From: Moraxella osloensis | Lineage (GTDB): Bacteria > Pseudomonadota > Gammaproteobacteria > Pseudomonadales > Moraxellaceae | Assembly (NCBI RefSeq): GCF_001553955.1 | Contig: NZ_CP014234.1 | Location: 992,001-1,056,000 of the forward strand | DNA: 64,000 bases | Reading direction: 5' to 3' | In this document: positions 9,590 to 17,348 of the stretch, piece after piece | Layout of the letters: every line of letters begins with the position of its first letter | How positions within the stretch are numbered: position 1 is the stretch's first letter | Made by a program: the position numbers and the translations under genes | The notes under the pieces: model-generated | The model's input: the letters and a program-made list of their open reading frames with translations, nothing else | Databases searched by the model: none | Told to the model about the DNA's origin: nothing

Positions 9590-9619
9590 TTGACAGGGGT
9601 AGCGCTCATACGCCATAAC
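9590..9619 (+). promoter_or_regulatory. Candidate sigma-70 promoter of dsbC
   Basis: TTGACA at 9590-9595 is a consensus -35 box, followed after 18 bp by CATAAC (9614-9619) as a weak -10. The only downstream gene is dsbC, about 45 bp away. Confidence 0.4.
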
Positions 9620-9665
9620 AATATGGTAAAATAAAAACCTATATTAACGTTCTGTGGGTTTTCTC

Positions 9666-10508
9666 ATGCTCATTCGTTTTGCAACTTATCGTTCTAAAAC
9701 CTCATTAGCTACCCGTTTAATTACCAGTGTCATCACCGTGGCTGGCATTGTTGGTTTGGCAGGTTGTGATAATGCCCAATCGCGCACACCCGTCAATTCT
9801 GAAAGTCAGAAACACGAAGCGAGTAGCAGCTCAGCCACCGTGACAAAAAATGAATCACAGCTACAGCAAATGCTGGCGGCAAATTTAGCCGAATCAGGTA
9901 TCACCGCAAAGATTACCTCGGTGACAGCGACCAGTATGCCAAATATCTATTGGGTTAAAGCCGAAGGTTTACCGGCGTTTTTCACCGATGCGACAGGTCA
10001 ATATGTAGTACAAGGCGATATCATCAAAGTCGGTGGTGCCAAACCTGAGCATATCTCAGCGAACTTGCAAGCGCAAGATGCGAAAGCCAGTCTTGCCACT
10101 ATTGATAAAAAAGACATGATTATCTTCCCTGCTAAGGGGCAGACGAAAGCGGCAATCTATGTGTTTACCGATGCAGATTGTGGTTATTGCCGTAAATTCC
10201 ACAGTGAAATTGATGAAGTAAATGCACTGGGTATCGAAGTGCGTTATCTACCTTGGCCACGTAGTGAACAAACCATGCCTATCATGGAAAAAATCTGGTG
10301 CAGCAGTGACCGCAAAAAAGCTTTAACCGATGCCAAATTGGGCCTGCCTATCAATGCACCGACTTGCAGTAACCCCGTACGTAAAATTTATGAGTTAGGC
10401 GCAAATTTAGGTATCAATGGCACCCCAGCCGTGTTTGACACAGAAGGTCATCAACTTGGCGGTTATGTGCCACCTGCTGAATTGGCACAGGCGCTCAACC
10501 TCAAATAA
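9666..10508 (+). CDS. dsbC: DsbC-family thiol:disulfide isomerase, lipoprotein form
   Basis: Periplasmic disulfide isomerase/thioredoxin-fold protein. The ATG at 9666 is preferred to an upstream in-frame GTG at 9654. The signal sequence ends in the lipobox LAGC (Cys about 34), so the mature protein should be a lipid-anchored form; E. coli DsbC is soluble. The N-terminal dimerisation-like part (about 60-140) is followed by the thioredoxin fold with FTDADCGYCRKFH (active-site Cys about 172 and 175). A second cysteine pair lies at IWCSSD and APTCSN, and the cis-proline is in GINGTPAVF. Length (280) is a little above E. coli DsbC because of a Ser/Thr-rich linker after the lipobox. dsbC before hom is the order seen in Moraxellaceae. 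A terminator follows. Confidence 0.87.
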   Translation: MLIRFATYRSKTSLATRLITSVITVAGIVGLAGCDNAQSRTPVNSESQKHEASSSSATVTKNESQLQQMLAANLAESGITAKITSVTATSMPNIYWVKAEGLPAFFTDATGQYVVQGDIIKVGGAKPEHISANLQAQDAKASLATIDKKDMIIFPAKGQTKAAIYVFTDADCGYCRKFHSEIDEVNALGIEVRYLPWPRSEQTMPIMEKIWCSSDRKKALTDAKLGLPINAPTCSNPVRKIYELGANLGINGTPAVFDTEGHQLGGYVPPAELAQALNLK

Positions 10509-10528
10509 GTTCACCCCTGATGGAATAC

Positions 10529-10560
10529 AAACCAGCTAGTACTCATTAGCTGGTTTTTTT
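10529..10560 (+). terminator. Rho-independent terminator after dsbC
   Basis: Stem AAACCAGCTA (10529-10538) with TAGCTGGTTT (10547-10556) and a T tract. Confidence 0.9.
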
Positions 10561-10681
10561 ATTTTAATTTTTTTGGGCAATTGGATTTTATACCTTACCA
10601 ATCACAAGTTAGCATGGTATATTTAGCTAGACAACTTTTGAACTTTTATTTTTATATTTTTGACATTTGAGAATTATTTTT

Positions 10682-12019
10682 ATGAATAATCGACCTATTC
10701 AATTAGCGATTTTAGGGCTTGGTACTGTGGGTACTGGGGTGGTTGAACTACTACAAAACAACCTTGATGAAATGACACGTCGCACAGGGCGTGAGATTAA
10801 AATCACCCACGTAGGGACGCGTCGCAACCGTACCGATATTCCAACAGACATCAAACAATCTGCCGATTTGCTTGCTATCATTCAGCAAGATGATGTGGAT
10901 ATTGTGGTGGAATTGATGGGCGGTACCACCACGGCTAAAGAGGTGATTTTAGCGGCAATCGAGCATGGCAAACATATTGTGACTGCCAACAAAGCATTAT
11001 TGGCAGAACATGGCAATGAGATTTTTGCCAAGGCAGATGCCAACGGCGTCAAAGTGGCGTATGAAGCCGCGGTTGCCGGCGGTATTCCGATTATCAAAAT
11101 CTTGCGTGAAGGCTTAGCTGCCAACAAAATCGATTGGCTTGCAGGTATCATCAATGGTACAGGCAACTTTATCATGACTGAAATGCGCGATAAAAAGCGC
11201 GACTTTGCAGATGTCCTCGCTGAAGCCCAAGCGCTGGGTTATGCCGAAGCCGATCCGACATTTGATGTCGAAGGGATTGATGCTGCGCATAAATTAACGC
11301 TACTTGCGTCAATTGCGTTTGGTATCCCGCTACAATTTGACAAAGTTTACTGTGAAGGCATTACCAAAATCACCCAGCAAGATGTACGTTATGCCAACGA
11401 GCTTGGCTACCGTATCAAGCATTTAGGGTTTGCCAAACGTCGTATTTTAGACAGTGGTGAAGAAGGTATTGAATTACGTGTACACCCGACTTTGATTCCA
11501 AAACAGGTGTTACTTGCCAATGTGAATGGGGTAAAAAATGCCATCATGGTTGACGCAGAGCCTGTCGGACAAACCTTGTATTACGGTTCGGGTGCTGGTG
11601 CAGGCGCGACCGCATCCGCTGTGATGGCAGATGTGGTGGACATGGTACGCGCCCTTGCAGAGACCAATGATTCAACCGCCAATTTGGTGCCGCATCTGGC
11701 ATTCCAGCCTGAGACACTCAATAACACACGCATATTATCAAGTGATGAAATGATCACAGGCTACTATCTGCGTCTACAAGTCAAAGATGATTTGGGTGTA
11801 CTAGCGGAAGTCACCCGCATTTTAAGTGAGTCTAAAATTAGTATTGATGCAATTTTGCAACAGCCAGCACATGATGATACTAGCACTGACTTGCCTGTCA
11901 TTATTATGGTTGACCCCGTTGTTGAGCGCAATATGAATGAAGCGATTGCCAAAATTGAAGCGTTAGATACCGTGACCGATAAGGTGATACGCATTCGGTT
12001 GGATGAGTTGATGCAGTAA
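10682..12019 (+). CDS. hom: Homoserine dehydrogenase
   Basis: NAD(P)H-dependent reduction of aspartate semialdehyde to homoserine, the branch point to threonine and methionine. The 445-residue protein starts at ATG 10682 (MNNRPIQLAILGLGTVGTG, Rossmann motif); a TTG 15 bases upstream is in frame but unlikely. Family features include TANKALLAEHG, AAVAGGIPIIKILREG, and the substrate-binding GIINGTGNFIMTEM and YAEADPTFDVEGIDAAHKL. A C-terminal ACT domain (about 360-440, LGVLAEVTRILSESKISIDAI) suggests threonine feedback control. Relatives usually have thrC directly downstream; here the next gene is an acetyltransferase and thrC is not in the window. Confidence 0.96.
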   Translation: MNNRPIQLAILGLGTVGTGVVELLQNNLDEMTRRTGREIKITHVGTRRNRTDIPTDIKQSADLLAIIQQDDVDIVVELMGGTTTAKEVILAAIEHGKHIVTANKALLAEHGNEIFAKADANGVKVAYEAAVAGGIPIIKILREGLAANKIDWLAGIINGTGNFIMTEMRDKKRDFADVLAEAQALGYAEADPTFDVEGIDAAHKLTLLASIAFGIPLQFDKVYCEGITKITQQDVRYANELGYRIKHLGFAKRRILDSGEEGIELRVHPTLIPKQVLLANVNGVKNAIMVDAEPVGQTLYYGSGAGAGATASAVMADVVDMVRALAETNDSTANLVPHLAFQPETLNNTRILSSDEMITGYYLRLQVKDDLGVLAEVTRILSESKISIDAILQQPAHDDTSTDLPVIIMVDPVVERNMNEAIAKIEALDTVTDKVIRIRLDELMQ

Positions 12020-12233
12020 GATTTGGGTAGACTTAATTGGTATATTTTACAGTGTTTTCAGTAGTTTAATTTACATTTTAACTATGATAATATGAAATGT
12101 ATCGCATTAGCAAAACTTAAAACATCTATTGTGATTGGCATGGTTGGCGTTTACAGCCTTGTTTATAGACCGTAATGATTTAGGTCGTAGTTTGCTTGTG
12201 ACACCAAAAACCCTAACTCAAAGGAAATTTAAT

Positions 12234-13412
12234 ATGGAAAATTCAGTCGTAATCGTAGATGGCGTTCGCACCCCAATGGGTGGATTCCAAGGTGATTTGA
12301 ACGAAGTATCAATGCCAGAGCTTGGTGCAACCGTCATTAAAGAAGCCGTTGACCGTGCTGGCGTAAAACCAGAAGAGATTGACGAAGTTATCATGGGTTG
12401 TATCTTAACCGCCGGTGCAGGACAAAGCCCAGCGCGTCAAGCGATGCGTAAAGCAGGTATCCCAGATGCCACAGGCGCAGTCAATGTCAACAAACTTTGT
12501 GGTTCTGGTATGAAAGCTATCATGCTAGGTGCCAACTCAATTCGTAGTGGTGAGTTTGATATCGTGGTAGCAGGTGGTATGGAATCAATGACCAACGCCC
12601 CTTATGTACTACCAAAGGCACGTGGTGGTTATCGCATGGGAGATGGCGAGATCAAAGATACCATGTTCTTAGATGGTCTTAAAGATGCTGATACCGGCAA
12701 GTTAATGGGTGCATTTGCGCAAGAAATGGCAGATAAACGGGGCATCACACGTGAGGCGATGGATGCATTTGCTATCGAATCGCTAAAACGCGCCAATACT
12801 GCCATCAATGAAGGTCACTTCAAAAACGAAATCGTTCCAGTCACCGTGAAAACTCGTAAAGGCGATGTGGTCATTGACACGGACGAACAACCCGGTAAAG
12901 CTAATGTAGACAAAATCCCAACCTTAAAACCTGCGTTCTCAAAAGATGGTACCGTCACTGCCGCTAACTCAAGCTCAATCTCTGATGGGGCAGCCGCCGT
13001 TGTATTGATGTCAGAAGACAAAGCCAAAGAAAAAGGGTTAAAACCACTTGCACGTATCGTTGCCCAAGCTACCCACTCACAACACCCAAGCGAATTTACC
13101 ATCGCGCCCATCGAGTGTGTGAAAAAAGTTTTAGCAAAAGCTGGCTGGACTAAAGAAGACGTTGATCTTTGGGAAATCAATGAAGCATTCGCCATGGTAA
13201 CCATGCTTGCTATGCAAGAAAATGACCTTGACCATGCTAAGGTTAATATCGAAGGCGGTGCTTGTGCATTAGGTCATCCCGTGGGGGCATCAGGTGCGCG
13301 TATCGTAGTCACACTCATCAACTCACTCAAACGCACAGGCGGCAAAAAAGGCATTGCTAGCCTATGTATCGGTGGCGGAGAAGCCGTTGCCTTAGCGATT
13401 GAATTAATCTAA
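12234..13412 (+). CDS. Acetyl-CoA C-acetyltransferase (thiolase II type)
   Basis: Condenses or cleaves acetoacetyl-CoA; a biosynthetic-type thiolase of 392 residues. The start is ATG 12234 ([20 protein letters not shown]) with AAGGA at 12221-12225; the open frame runs further upstream but lacks a site there. Catalytic residues are Cys89 in NKLCGSGMKA, the His in GHPVGASGAR and the second Cys in CIGGGEAVA. It is an AtoB/PhaA-type enzyme. No phaB or phaC lies nearby, so acetoacetate degradation, ketogenesis-type metabolism or PHB supply cannot be separated. Monocistronic, with a terminator right after the stop. Confidence 0.93.
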   Translation: MENSVVIVDGVRTPMGGFQGDLNEVSMPELGATVIKEAVDRAGVKPEEIDEVIMGCILTAGAGQSPARQAMRKAGIPDATGAVNVNKLCGSGMKAIMLGANSIRSGEFDIVVAGGMESMTNAPYVLPKARGGYRMGDGEIKDTMFLDGLKDADTGKLMGAFAQEMADKRGITREAMDAFAIESLKRANTAINEGHFKNEIVPVTVKTRKGDVVIDTDEQPGKANVDKIPTLKPAFSKDGTVTAANSSSISDGAAAVVLMSEDKAKEKGLKPLARIVAQATHSQHPSEFTIAPIECVKKVLAKAGWTKEDVDLWEINEAFAMVTMLAMQENDLDHAKVNIEGGACALGHPVGASGARIVVTLINSLKRTGGKKGIASLCIGGGEAVALAIELI

Positions 13413-13424
13413 TTGTCTCATGCT

Positions 13425-13459
13425 AAAAAAATCCCTAAGCTATATTAGGGATTTTTTTT
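13425..13459 (+). terminator. Rho-independent terminator after the acetyltransferase
   Basis: Stem ATCCCTAA with TTAGGGAT around loop GCTATA, preceded by A7 and followed by T8, so it can act on both strands between convergent genes. Confidence 0.9.
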
Positions 13460-13498
13460 GCTTAACAATCGATCTATAACAATCGAACTATTAAGCAA

Positions 13499-14140
13499 TC
13501 ATCTGATTTTCATGTTGATATAACTGATGATTACCAAAGCTAAGAGATTGCCGATCACTGTCAAGTAAAAAGCCCTACGAAATTCTGGTTTGGTCGATTT
13601 ATGGCGCAATAACCAATGGGCAAACGCCGCCCCTACCCATCCCCCAGCAAAAGCCAATTTATGAAGTGACGCTTCTTGCACACGCCAATCACCATTTTTG
13701 GCAGCTTTTTTGTCATGCGCGTACAGCAGATAGGTCGCCAAACTTATTGCAAAATACCAACCAATAATCCATAAGGGTAAGTGCTTAACCAGTACAACAG
13801 CGGTCAGTAACACAAAAAACAGCACCCCAATAGCCACCCACGTGAGTAATGTTTGATTTTTAAGGTCATTTTGAGCTTGACGAACTTGGCGGGCATTCTG
13901 TTGGGCAATTTTTTGTCTGACAAACGTCTGTTGCTGCACGTTGACAGCGCAGGGTTTGCCATCTCTGCCTTGCCCTATTTCAAAAACTACCGCTTCATTA
14001 AGCACAGGGCGTTGGTTCGCTCGGTATTCGCTGATATGAAAAAAAATAGCTGGGTCTTGCAAATTGTTATCCGTTCGCTCAATAAACCCAAAGCCCTTAT
14101 CATCCTGCCAGCAGGTTATTTTGCCCTGATATTTTTTCAT
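13499..14140 (-). CDS. Cold-shock domain and DUF1294 membrane protein
   Basis: A 213-residue fusion. The N-terminal 70 residues form a cold-shock fold with the RNP-like signature DDKGFGFIERTD and FFHISEY, and EAVVFEIGQGRDGKPCAVNV completes it. Two membrane helices (about 100-140) lead into DUF1294, seen in YLLYAHDKKAAKNGDWRVQEASLH and FAGGWVGAAFAHWLLRHKSTK. The role of this family is unknown; nucleic-acid binding at the membrane is inference. The ATG at 14140 is preferred because AGGTG sits 6 bases ahead; an in-frame GTG at 14149 would overlap that site. Monocistronic, convergent with the acetyltransferase. Confidence 0.85.
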   Translation of the reverse strand: MKKYQGKITCWQDDKGFGFIERTDNNLQDPAIFFHISEYRANQRPVLNEAVVFEIGQGRDGKPCAVNVQQQTFVRQKIAQQNARQVRQAQNDLKNQTLLTWVAIGVLFFVLLTAVVLVKHLPLWIIGWYFAISLATYLLYAHDKKAAKNGDWRVQEASLHKLAFAGGWVGAAFAHWLLRHKSTKPEFRRAFYLTVIGNLLALVIISYINMKIR

Positions 14141-14620
14141 TAAAATCACCTAGTGCTATGTTTTTATAACGCATTTTTTATAATGCATTATTGGGGTTTA
14201 CAGCCATGGTTTGCGCAATGTGCTCTACCCAATTTTTTTATATGTTTTTACTTTATTGCTAAAAGCCAATTTTTTTTACGCTTGGTTGCAAAAGTTACTT
14301 AAGACAACTGCCAATTACACCCTCTAAACAAAAATTTATCAAATCCTACTACTTAATGGGAGCTTTTTTCAGTAATCTTGTTTGCAAGTCGAACGATTAA
14401 GCGTATGGCATTTTTCATCGTTTTTCTCATCGGCGATTTCAACAATCAAGTATCTGTTTCAACAACCAAGTAGCTGTGAAACATCTAATTTGTTGAATTT
14501 TAAAAATTTTATTATAACAACTTTCATTTAACTATAAAAAATTATCTTATATTTATTTAGTTTTTAACTTAACTACCTTAATAAAAAATAAACAATAAGA
14601 TATCTAAAGGAGATTTTTCC
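14141..14620. other. AT-rich intergenic region with a 20-bp direct repeat
   Basis: About 480 bp of AT-rich DNA between divergent genes. Two adjacent 20-bp units start TTTCAACAAYCAAGTA (14437-14456 and 14457-14476) and differ at two positions. No reading frame worth calling. It presumably holds the control region of the PRC-barrel gene. Confidence 0.6.
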
Positions 14621-15454
14621 ATGGCAAGTTTAATACGTTTACGCGATATCCAAGACACCCACGTTGACCTTTTAGGTAACGATTATTTTGATCCAACTGG
14701 TAAAACCGCTTATGGCGCCAATGGCGACAAAGTGGGTAGTATTCAAGGTGCTTTAGTTGATGAGAGCACAGGCCGCATTCGCTACTTCATTGTAGATGTA
14801 GGTGGCTGGTTTAGCTCGAAAGAAGTTTTAGTACCAGCGGGTCTAGCTCGTATTCAAGACGACAATGTATACTTTGATTCGCTCAGCCGAGATACTGTTG
14901 AAACAATGGATAGCTACGATCCTGACTACAACTACAGTATTGAAGAACAAACGGTTCGTGACCGTCACGTATTTGACCGTGCGGCCACACCTGTTAAGCT
15001 TACTGATAACGATTACCAATCACCTAATACATTACAGTTACTTGAAGAACGCATTTCAGTCAATAAAGACAAAATCGTAGCGGGTTTATTAAAAGTTGGT
15101 AAACATGTTGTGTCTGAGCCCCGCACTGTCAATGTTGAGTTAACTGAAGAACAAGCGCATATTCAGCGTACGCCAGTTAACAGACCTACTGACCGCAGCA
15201 TTGGTGATAATGACAATGCTACTATTGAGGTTGAACTTGAAGCAGAACGTGCAAATGTCAACAAACAAACTTATGTCACTGAAGAAGTTAACGTAGATAA
15301 AGTGGCACAAACTCGCACTGAGACCTTTAATGAAACCGTTCGCCGTGAAGAGTTAGATGTACAAAAAGATGGCGTTGAGCGTGTAACAGGTGTTGATACC
15401 GTCGATGGTAATGTATCACCTGCATTTGATCCAAATGCGCCCCGTAAACTTTGA
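14621..15454 (+). CDS. PRC-barrel and DUF2382 (YsnF/AvaK-type) protein
   Basis: A 277-residue soluble protein. Residues 1-115 form a PRC-barrel (VGSIQGALVDESTGRIRYFIVDVGGWFSSKEVLVPAG). A DUF2382 domain follows (about 135-265), with its typical internal repeats such as LLEERISVNKDKIVAG, VNVELTEEQAHIQRTPVN and VEVELEAERANVNKQTYV. These families are linked to stress and are often called YsnF/AvaK-like; the molecular function is not known. A good ribosome site (AAGGAG, 14609-14614) precedes the ATG. The next gene is a shorter DUF2382 paralogue, so the two probably work together. Confidence 0.86.
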   Translation: MASLIRLRDIQDTHVDLLGNDYFDPTGKTAYGANGDKVGSIQGALVDESTGRIRYFIVDVGGWFSSKEVLVPAGLARIQDDNVYFDSLSRDTVETMDSYDPDYNYSIEEQTVRDRHVFDRAATPVKLTDNDYQSPNTLQLLEERISVNKDKIVAGLLKVGKHVVSEPRTVNVELTEEQAHIQRTPVNRPTDRSIGDNDNATIEVELEAERANVNKQTYVTEEVNVDKVAQTRTETFNETVRREELDVQKDGVERVTGVDTVDGNVSPAFDPNAPRKL

Positions 15455-15488
15455 TAATTAATATCATTAAAAATAAAGTTTAACTTCT

Positions 15489-15545
15489 GCCAACGGTGTT
15501 GCCATTGGCTTGAAAAAGGCAGATGATTTCATCTGTCTTTTTTGT
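15489..15545 (+). terminator. Terminator between the two DUF2382 genes
   Basis: A stem of CAGATG and CATCTG inside A5 and T6 runs (15513-15543), preceded by another hairpin, GCCAACGG with CCATTGGC. The two DUF2382 genes may therefore be separately or partly coupled. Confidence 0.75.
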
Positions 15546-15603
15546 GGTTGTCATATATTATTATAAAATTTTGGAACAATAACTTTGCAATGGAAAACAC
15601 TCG

Positions 15604-16179
15604 ATGAAAAACCCGATGATGAATACTACTGAACTAAACACCCCTGATAGCCATACTCATGATAACATTGTCAAAACCGTCGATCTTCGTGAAGATACCA
15701 CCAACACCTTAGAACTGTTAGCTGAACGCCCCCAAGTGCAAATTGAGCGGTTTGTTAAAGACAATATTAAATTATCAAAAAAAATCATCAGCCAAACGGT
15801 TAACGTTCCTGTGACACTCAATCAAGAAGTGTTAGTGATTGAACATGTATTTGCAAAGCCTAGTGCCTCTCAAGATAATTTAGTCAGCGTAGTTACTAAT
15901 AACGTCAATGTGCCACAGTTGATGGTAAATGGGCAAGCCATTACTTTAGGCGATACCGCGATTGAGATTCCTCTACTTCAACAAATAGCTAAAGTAAATA
16001 TTGAAACCATTGTGGCGGAAAAAGTACAGTTAATGACTCAAAATGTCAGTCATGAAACGCAAATTCCTGTAACCCTGCGCCATGAGGAATTGGTTACTGA
16101 AAAAGTTGAATACGATGAACCAACAGTATTGGCGACAACGCATATCTCACCTGAAGAGGTTAACCTAGTTTCAAAGTAA
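15604..16179 (+). CDS. DUF2382 domain protein
   Basis: A 191-residue acidic soluble protein with two repeats of the DUF2382 type: LLAERPQVQIERFVKDNIKLSKKIISQ with VNVPVTLNQEVLVIEHV, and IETIVAEKVQLM with QIPVTLRHEELVTEKVEY. It has no PRC-barrel, unlike its upstream neighbour, and no signal peptide. The start is ATG 15604; a second ATG lies five codons on. Function unknown, probably a stress protein acting with the gene before it. Confidence 0.8.
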   Translation: MKNPMMNTTELNTPDSHTHDNIVKTVDLREDTTNTLELLAERPQVQIERFVKDNIKLSKKIISQTVNVPVTLNQEVLVIEHVFAKPSASQDNLVSVVTNNVNVPQLMVNGQAITLGDTAIEIPLLQQIAKVNIETIVAEKVQLMTQNVSHETQIPVTLRHEELVTEKVEYDEPTVLATTHISPEEVNLVSK

Positions 16180-16222
16180 TCCCATTCTACTTGCTCTCTT
16201 TGGCGTGTGTGGGTATGTAATT

Positions 16223-16266
16223 TGGGTGTGGCATACACCAACATAAGTGTCATAATGCCACACCCA
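16223..16266. terminator. Large inverted repeat between convergent genes
   Basis: A perfect 12-bp stem, TGGGTGTGGCAT (16223-16234) with ATGCCACACCCA (16255-16266). A further ACAC/GTGT pairing lies inside the 20-base loop. There is no long T tract on either side. Its place between a plus-strand and a minus-strand gene suggests transcript ends; other roles are possible. Confidence 0.5.
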
Positions 16267-16300
16267 GCATTTTCAATTGATTAGGTCTAACCCATTAAAC

Positions 16301-17212
16301 TCAATGATGGGCGGGTAATATCGATTTATGGGTAATCTCTGGCAGTAAATCCAAAAACCCTTGAATATAAGCCACCTCTTTACTTGTGCTGCGGGTCGCC
16401 GCATAAAGCTGGCAAAACACGCCTTCCCCCAGCGCCCTTGATATTACCCAGCCTTTTTTTTCGTATTCATTGACCACCCAATTCGGTAACGAGGCAACCC
16501 CTCGTTCACTGGCAACCAGCTGAATTAACATGGCGGTCAATTCTGTGGTTCTTAGTTTCTTGGGCGCAAGTCCTGCAGGCGCAAAAAAATGCGCGATGAT
16601 ATCTAGCCGCTTGGCTTCCACAGGATAGACGATGAGCGTTTCATCAATCAAATCTTCTGGCAAAATCGGCGATTTTTTATCGACTAATGGGTGTGTCGGT
16701 GACAACACCAAGCGACTTTCATATTGGAATAACGGCAGATAGCTGATGCCCTCCAAGGGTAAGCGACTGGCTGTGATGAGCACATCAATTTCTTCATCGA
16801 GTAGCATTTGGTGAGGCTCAGGTTCAAAGCCTGAGCTAAAGTCCAGCTCAACGTCTTGCCATTCTCTGCGATAACGATTAAGAATAGGCATCAACCAATC
16901 AAAACAGCTATGACATTCTGAGGCCAAACGCAATTGCCCCGTTTGACCACGACCCAGTCTTTTAAGGTTGGCAGTGGTACGATTAAATTGCGGTAGCACA
17001 CTGTCCGCAAGCTTGAGTACTTCTTTGCCTGCCGGGGTAAAGCTTAGCGGTCTTGAGCGGCGATTGACGAGGCTAACACCATAATAATTTTCGATTTCTT
17101 TAAGCTGATGGGAGACTGCTGATGCAGTAACATACAATTCCTCAGCCGCGGCAGCAAGCGAGCCTTGCTCACGTAGCGCGGTCAATAATTGAAGGTGGCG
17201 GATTTCAAGCAT
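16301..17212 (-). CDS. metR: LysR-type regulator MetR
   Basis: A 303-residue LysR-family regulator closely resembling MetR, which with homocysteine controls methionine synthase genes (metE, metH). The helix-turn-helix lies at residues 4-60 (LQLLTALREQGSLAAAAEELYVTASAVSHQ is one run, given as positions 8-37). MetR-typical pieces are ASECHSCFDWLMPILN, FDWLMP, ETLIVYPVEAKRLD and IQLVASERGVASLPNWVV. It follows paeA on the same strand with a 136-bp gap. A TTCAC-N6-GTGAA palindrome (17252-17267) in that gap could be an autoregulatory LysR site. No met structural gene is adjacent. Confidence 0.9.
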   Translation of the reverse strand: MLEIRHLQLLTALREQGSLAAAAEELYVTASAVSHQLKEIENYYGVSLVNRRSRPLSFTPAGKEVLKLADSVLPQFNRTTANLKRLGRGQTGQLRLASECHSCFDWLMPILNRYRREWQDVELDFSSGFEPEPHQMLLDEEIDVLITASRLPLEGISYLPLFQYESRLVLSPTHPLVDKKSPILPEDLIDETLIVYPVEAKRLDIIAHFFAPAGLAPKKLRTTELTAMLIQLVASERGVASLPNWVVNEYEKKGWVISRALGEGVFCQLYAATRSTSKEVAYIQGFLDLLPEITHKSILPAHH

Positions 17213-17251
17213 AAAATAATTTTACCGTTTGCCAAGCCCAAAAGAAAAAAG

Positions 17252-17267
17252 TTCACGATTTGGTGAA
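17252..17267. promoter_or_regulatory. Candidate LysR-type operator upstream of metR
   Basis: TTCAC, six bases, GTGAA, located 40 bp before the metR start. LysR regulators commonly autoregulate through such dyads, but the match to the known MetR box (TGAA-N5-TTCA) is not direct. Confidence 0.3.
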
Positions 17268-17348
17268 ACCATGAACTACTTTAACAAGAAACGTGAAAAA
17301 AGTTAATCAATTTCAATTCAAAGCGGCAGTATTACCTATTCACCTTGA

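Larger units (their letters stand above)
9250..9665. other. Divergent intergenic region with 18-bp tandem repeats
   Basis: About 415 bp between the divergent DUF808 and dsbC genes. It holds three tandem 18-bp repeats at 9489-9542 and a candidate promoter for dsbC. A 67-codon minus-strand frame across the repeats is considered chance. Confidence 0.6.

Noticed and set aside
9413..9616. 67-codon minus-strand frame before dsbC
   Set aside because: It is produced by the 18-bp tandem repeats, giving a repetitive peptide, and has no ribosome site.
16180..16300. CRISPR-like or phage attachment interpretation of the inverted repeat
   Set aside because: There is one hairpin only, no spaced repeats, no integrase and no tRNA nearby; no CRISPR array was found anywhere in the window.
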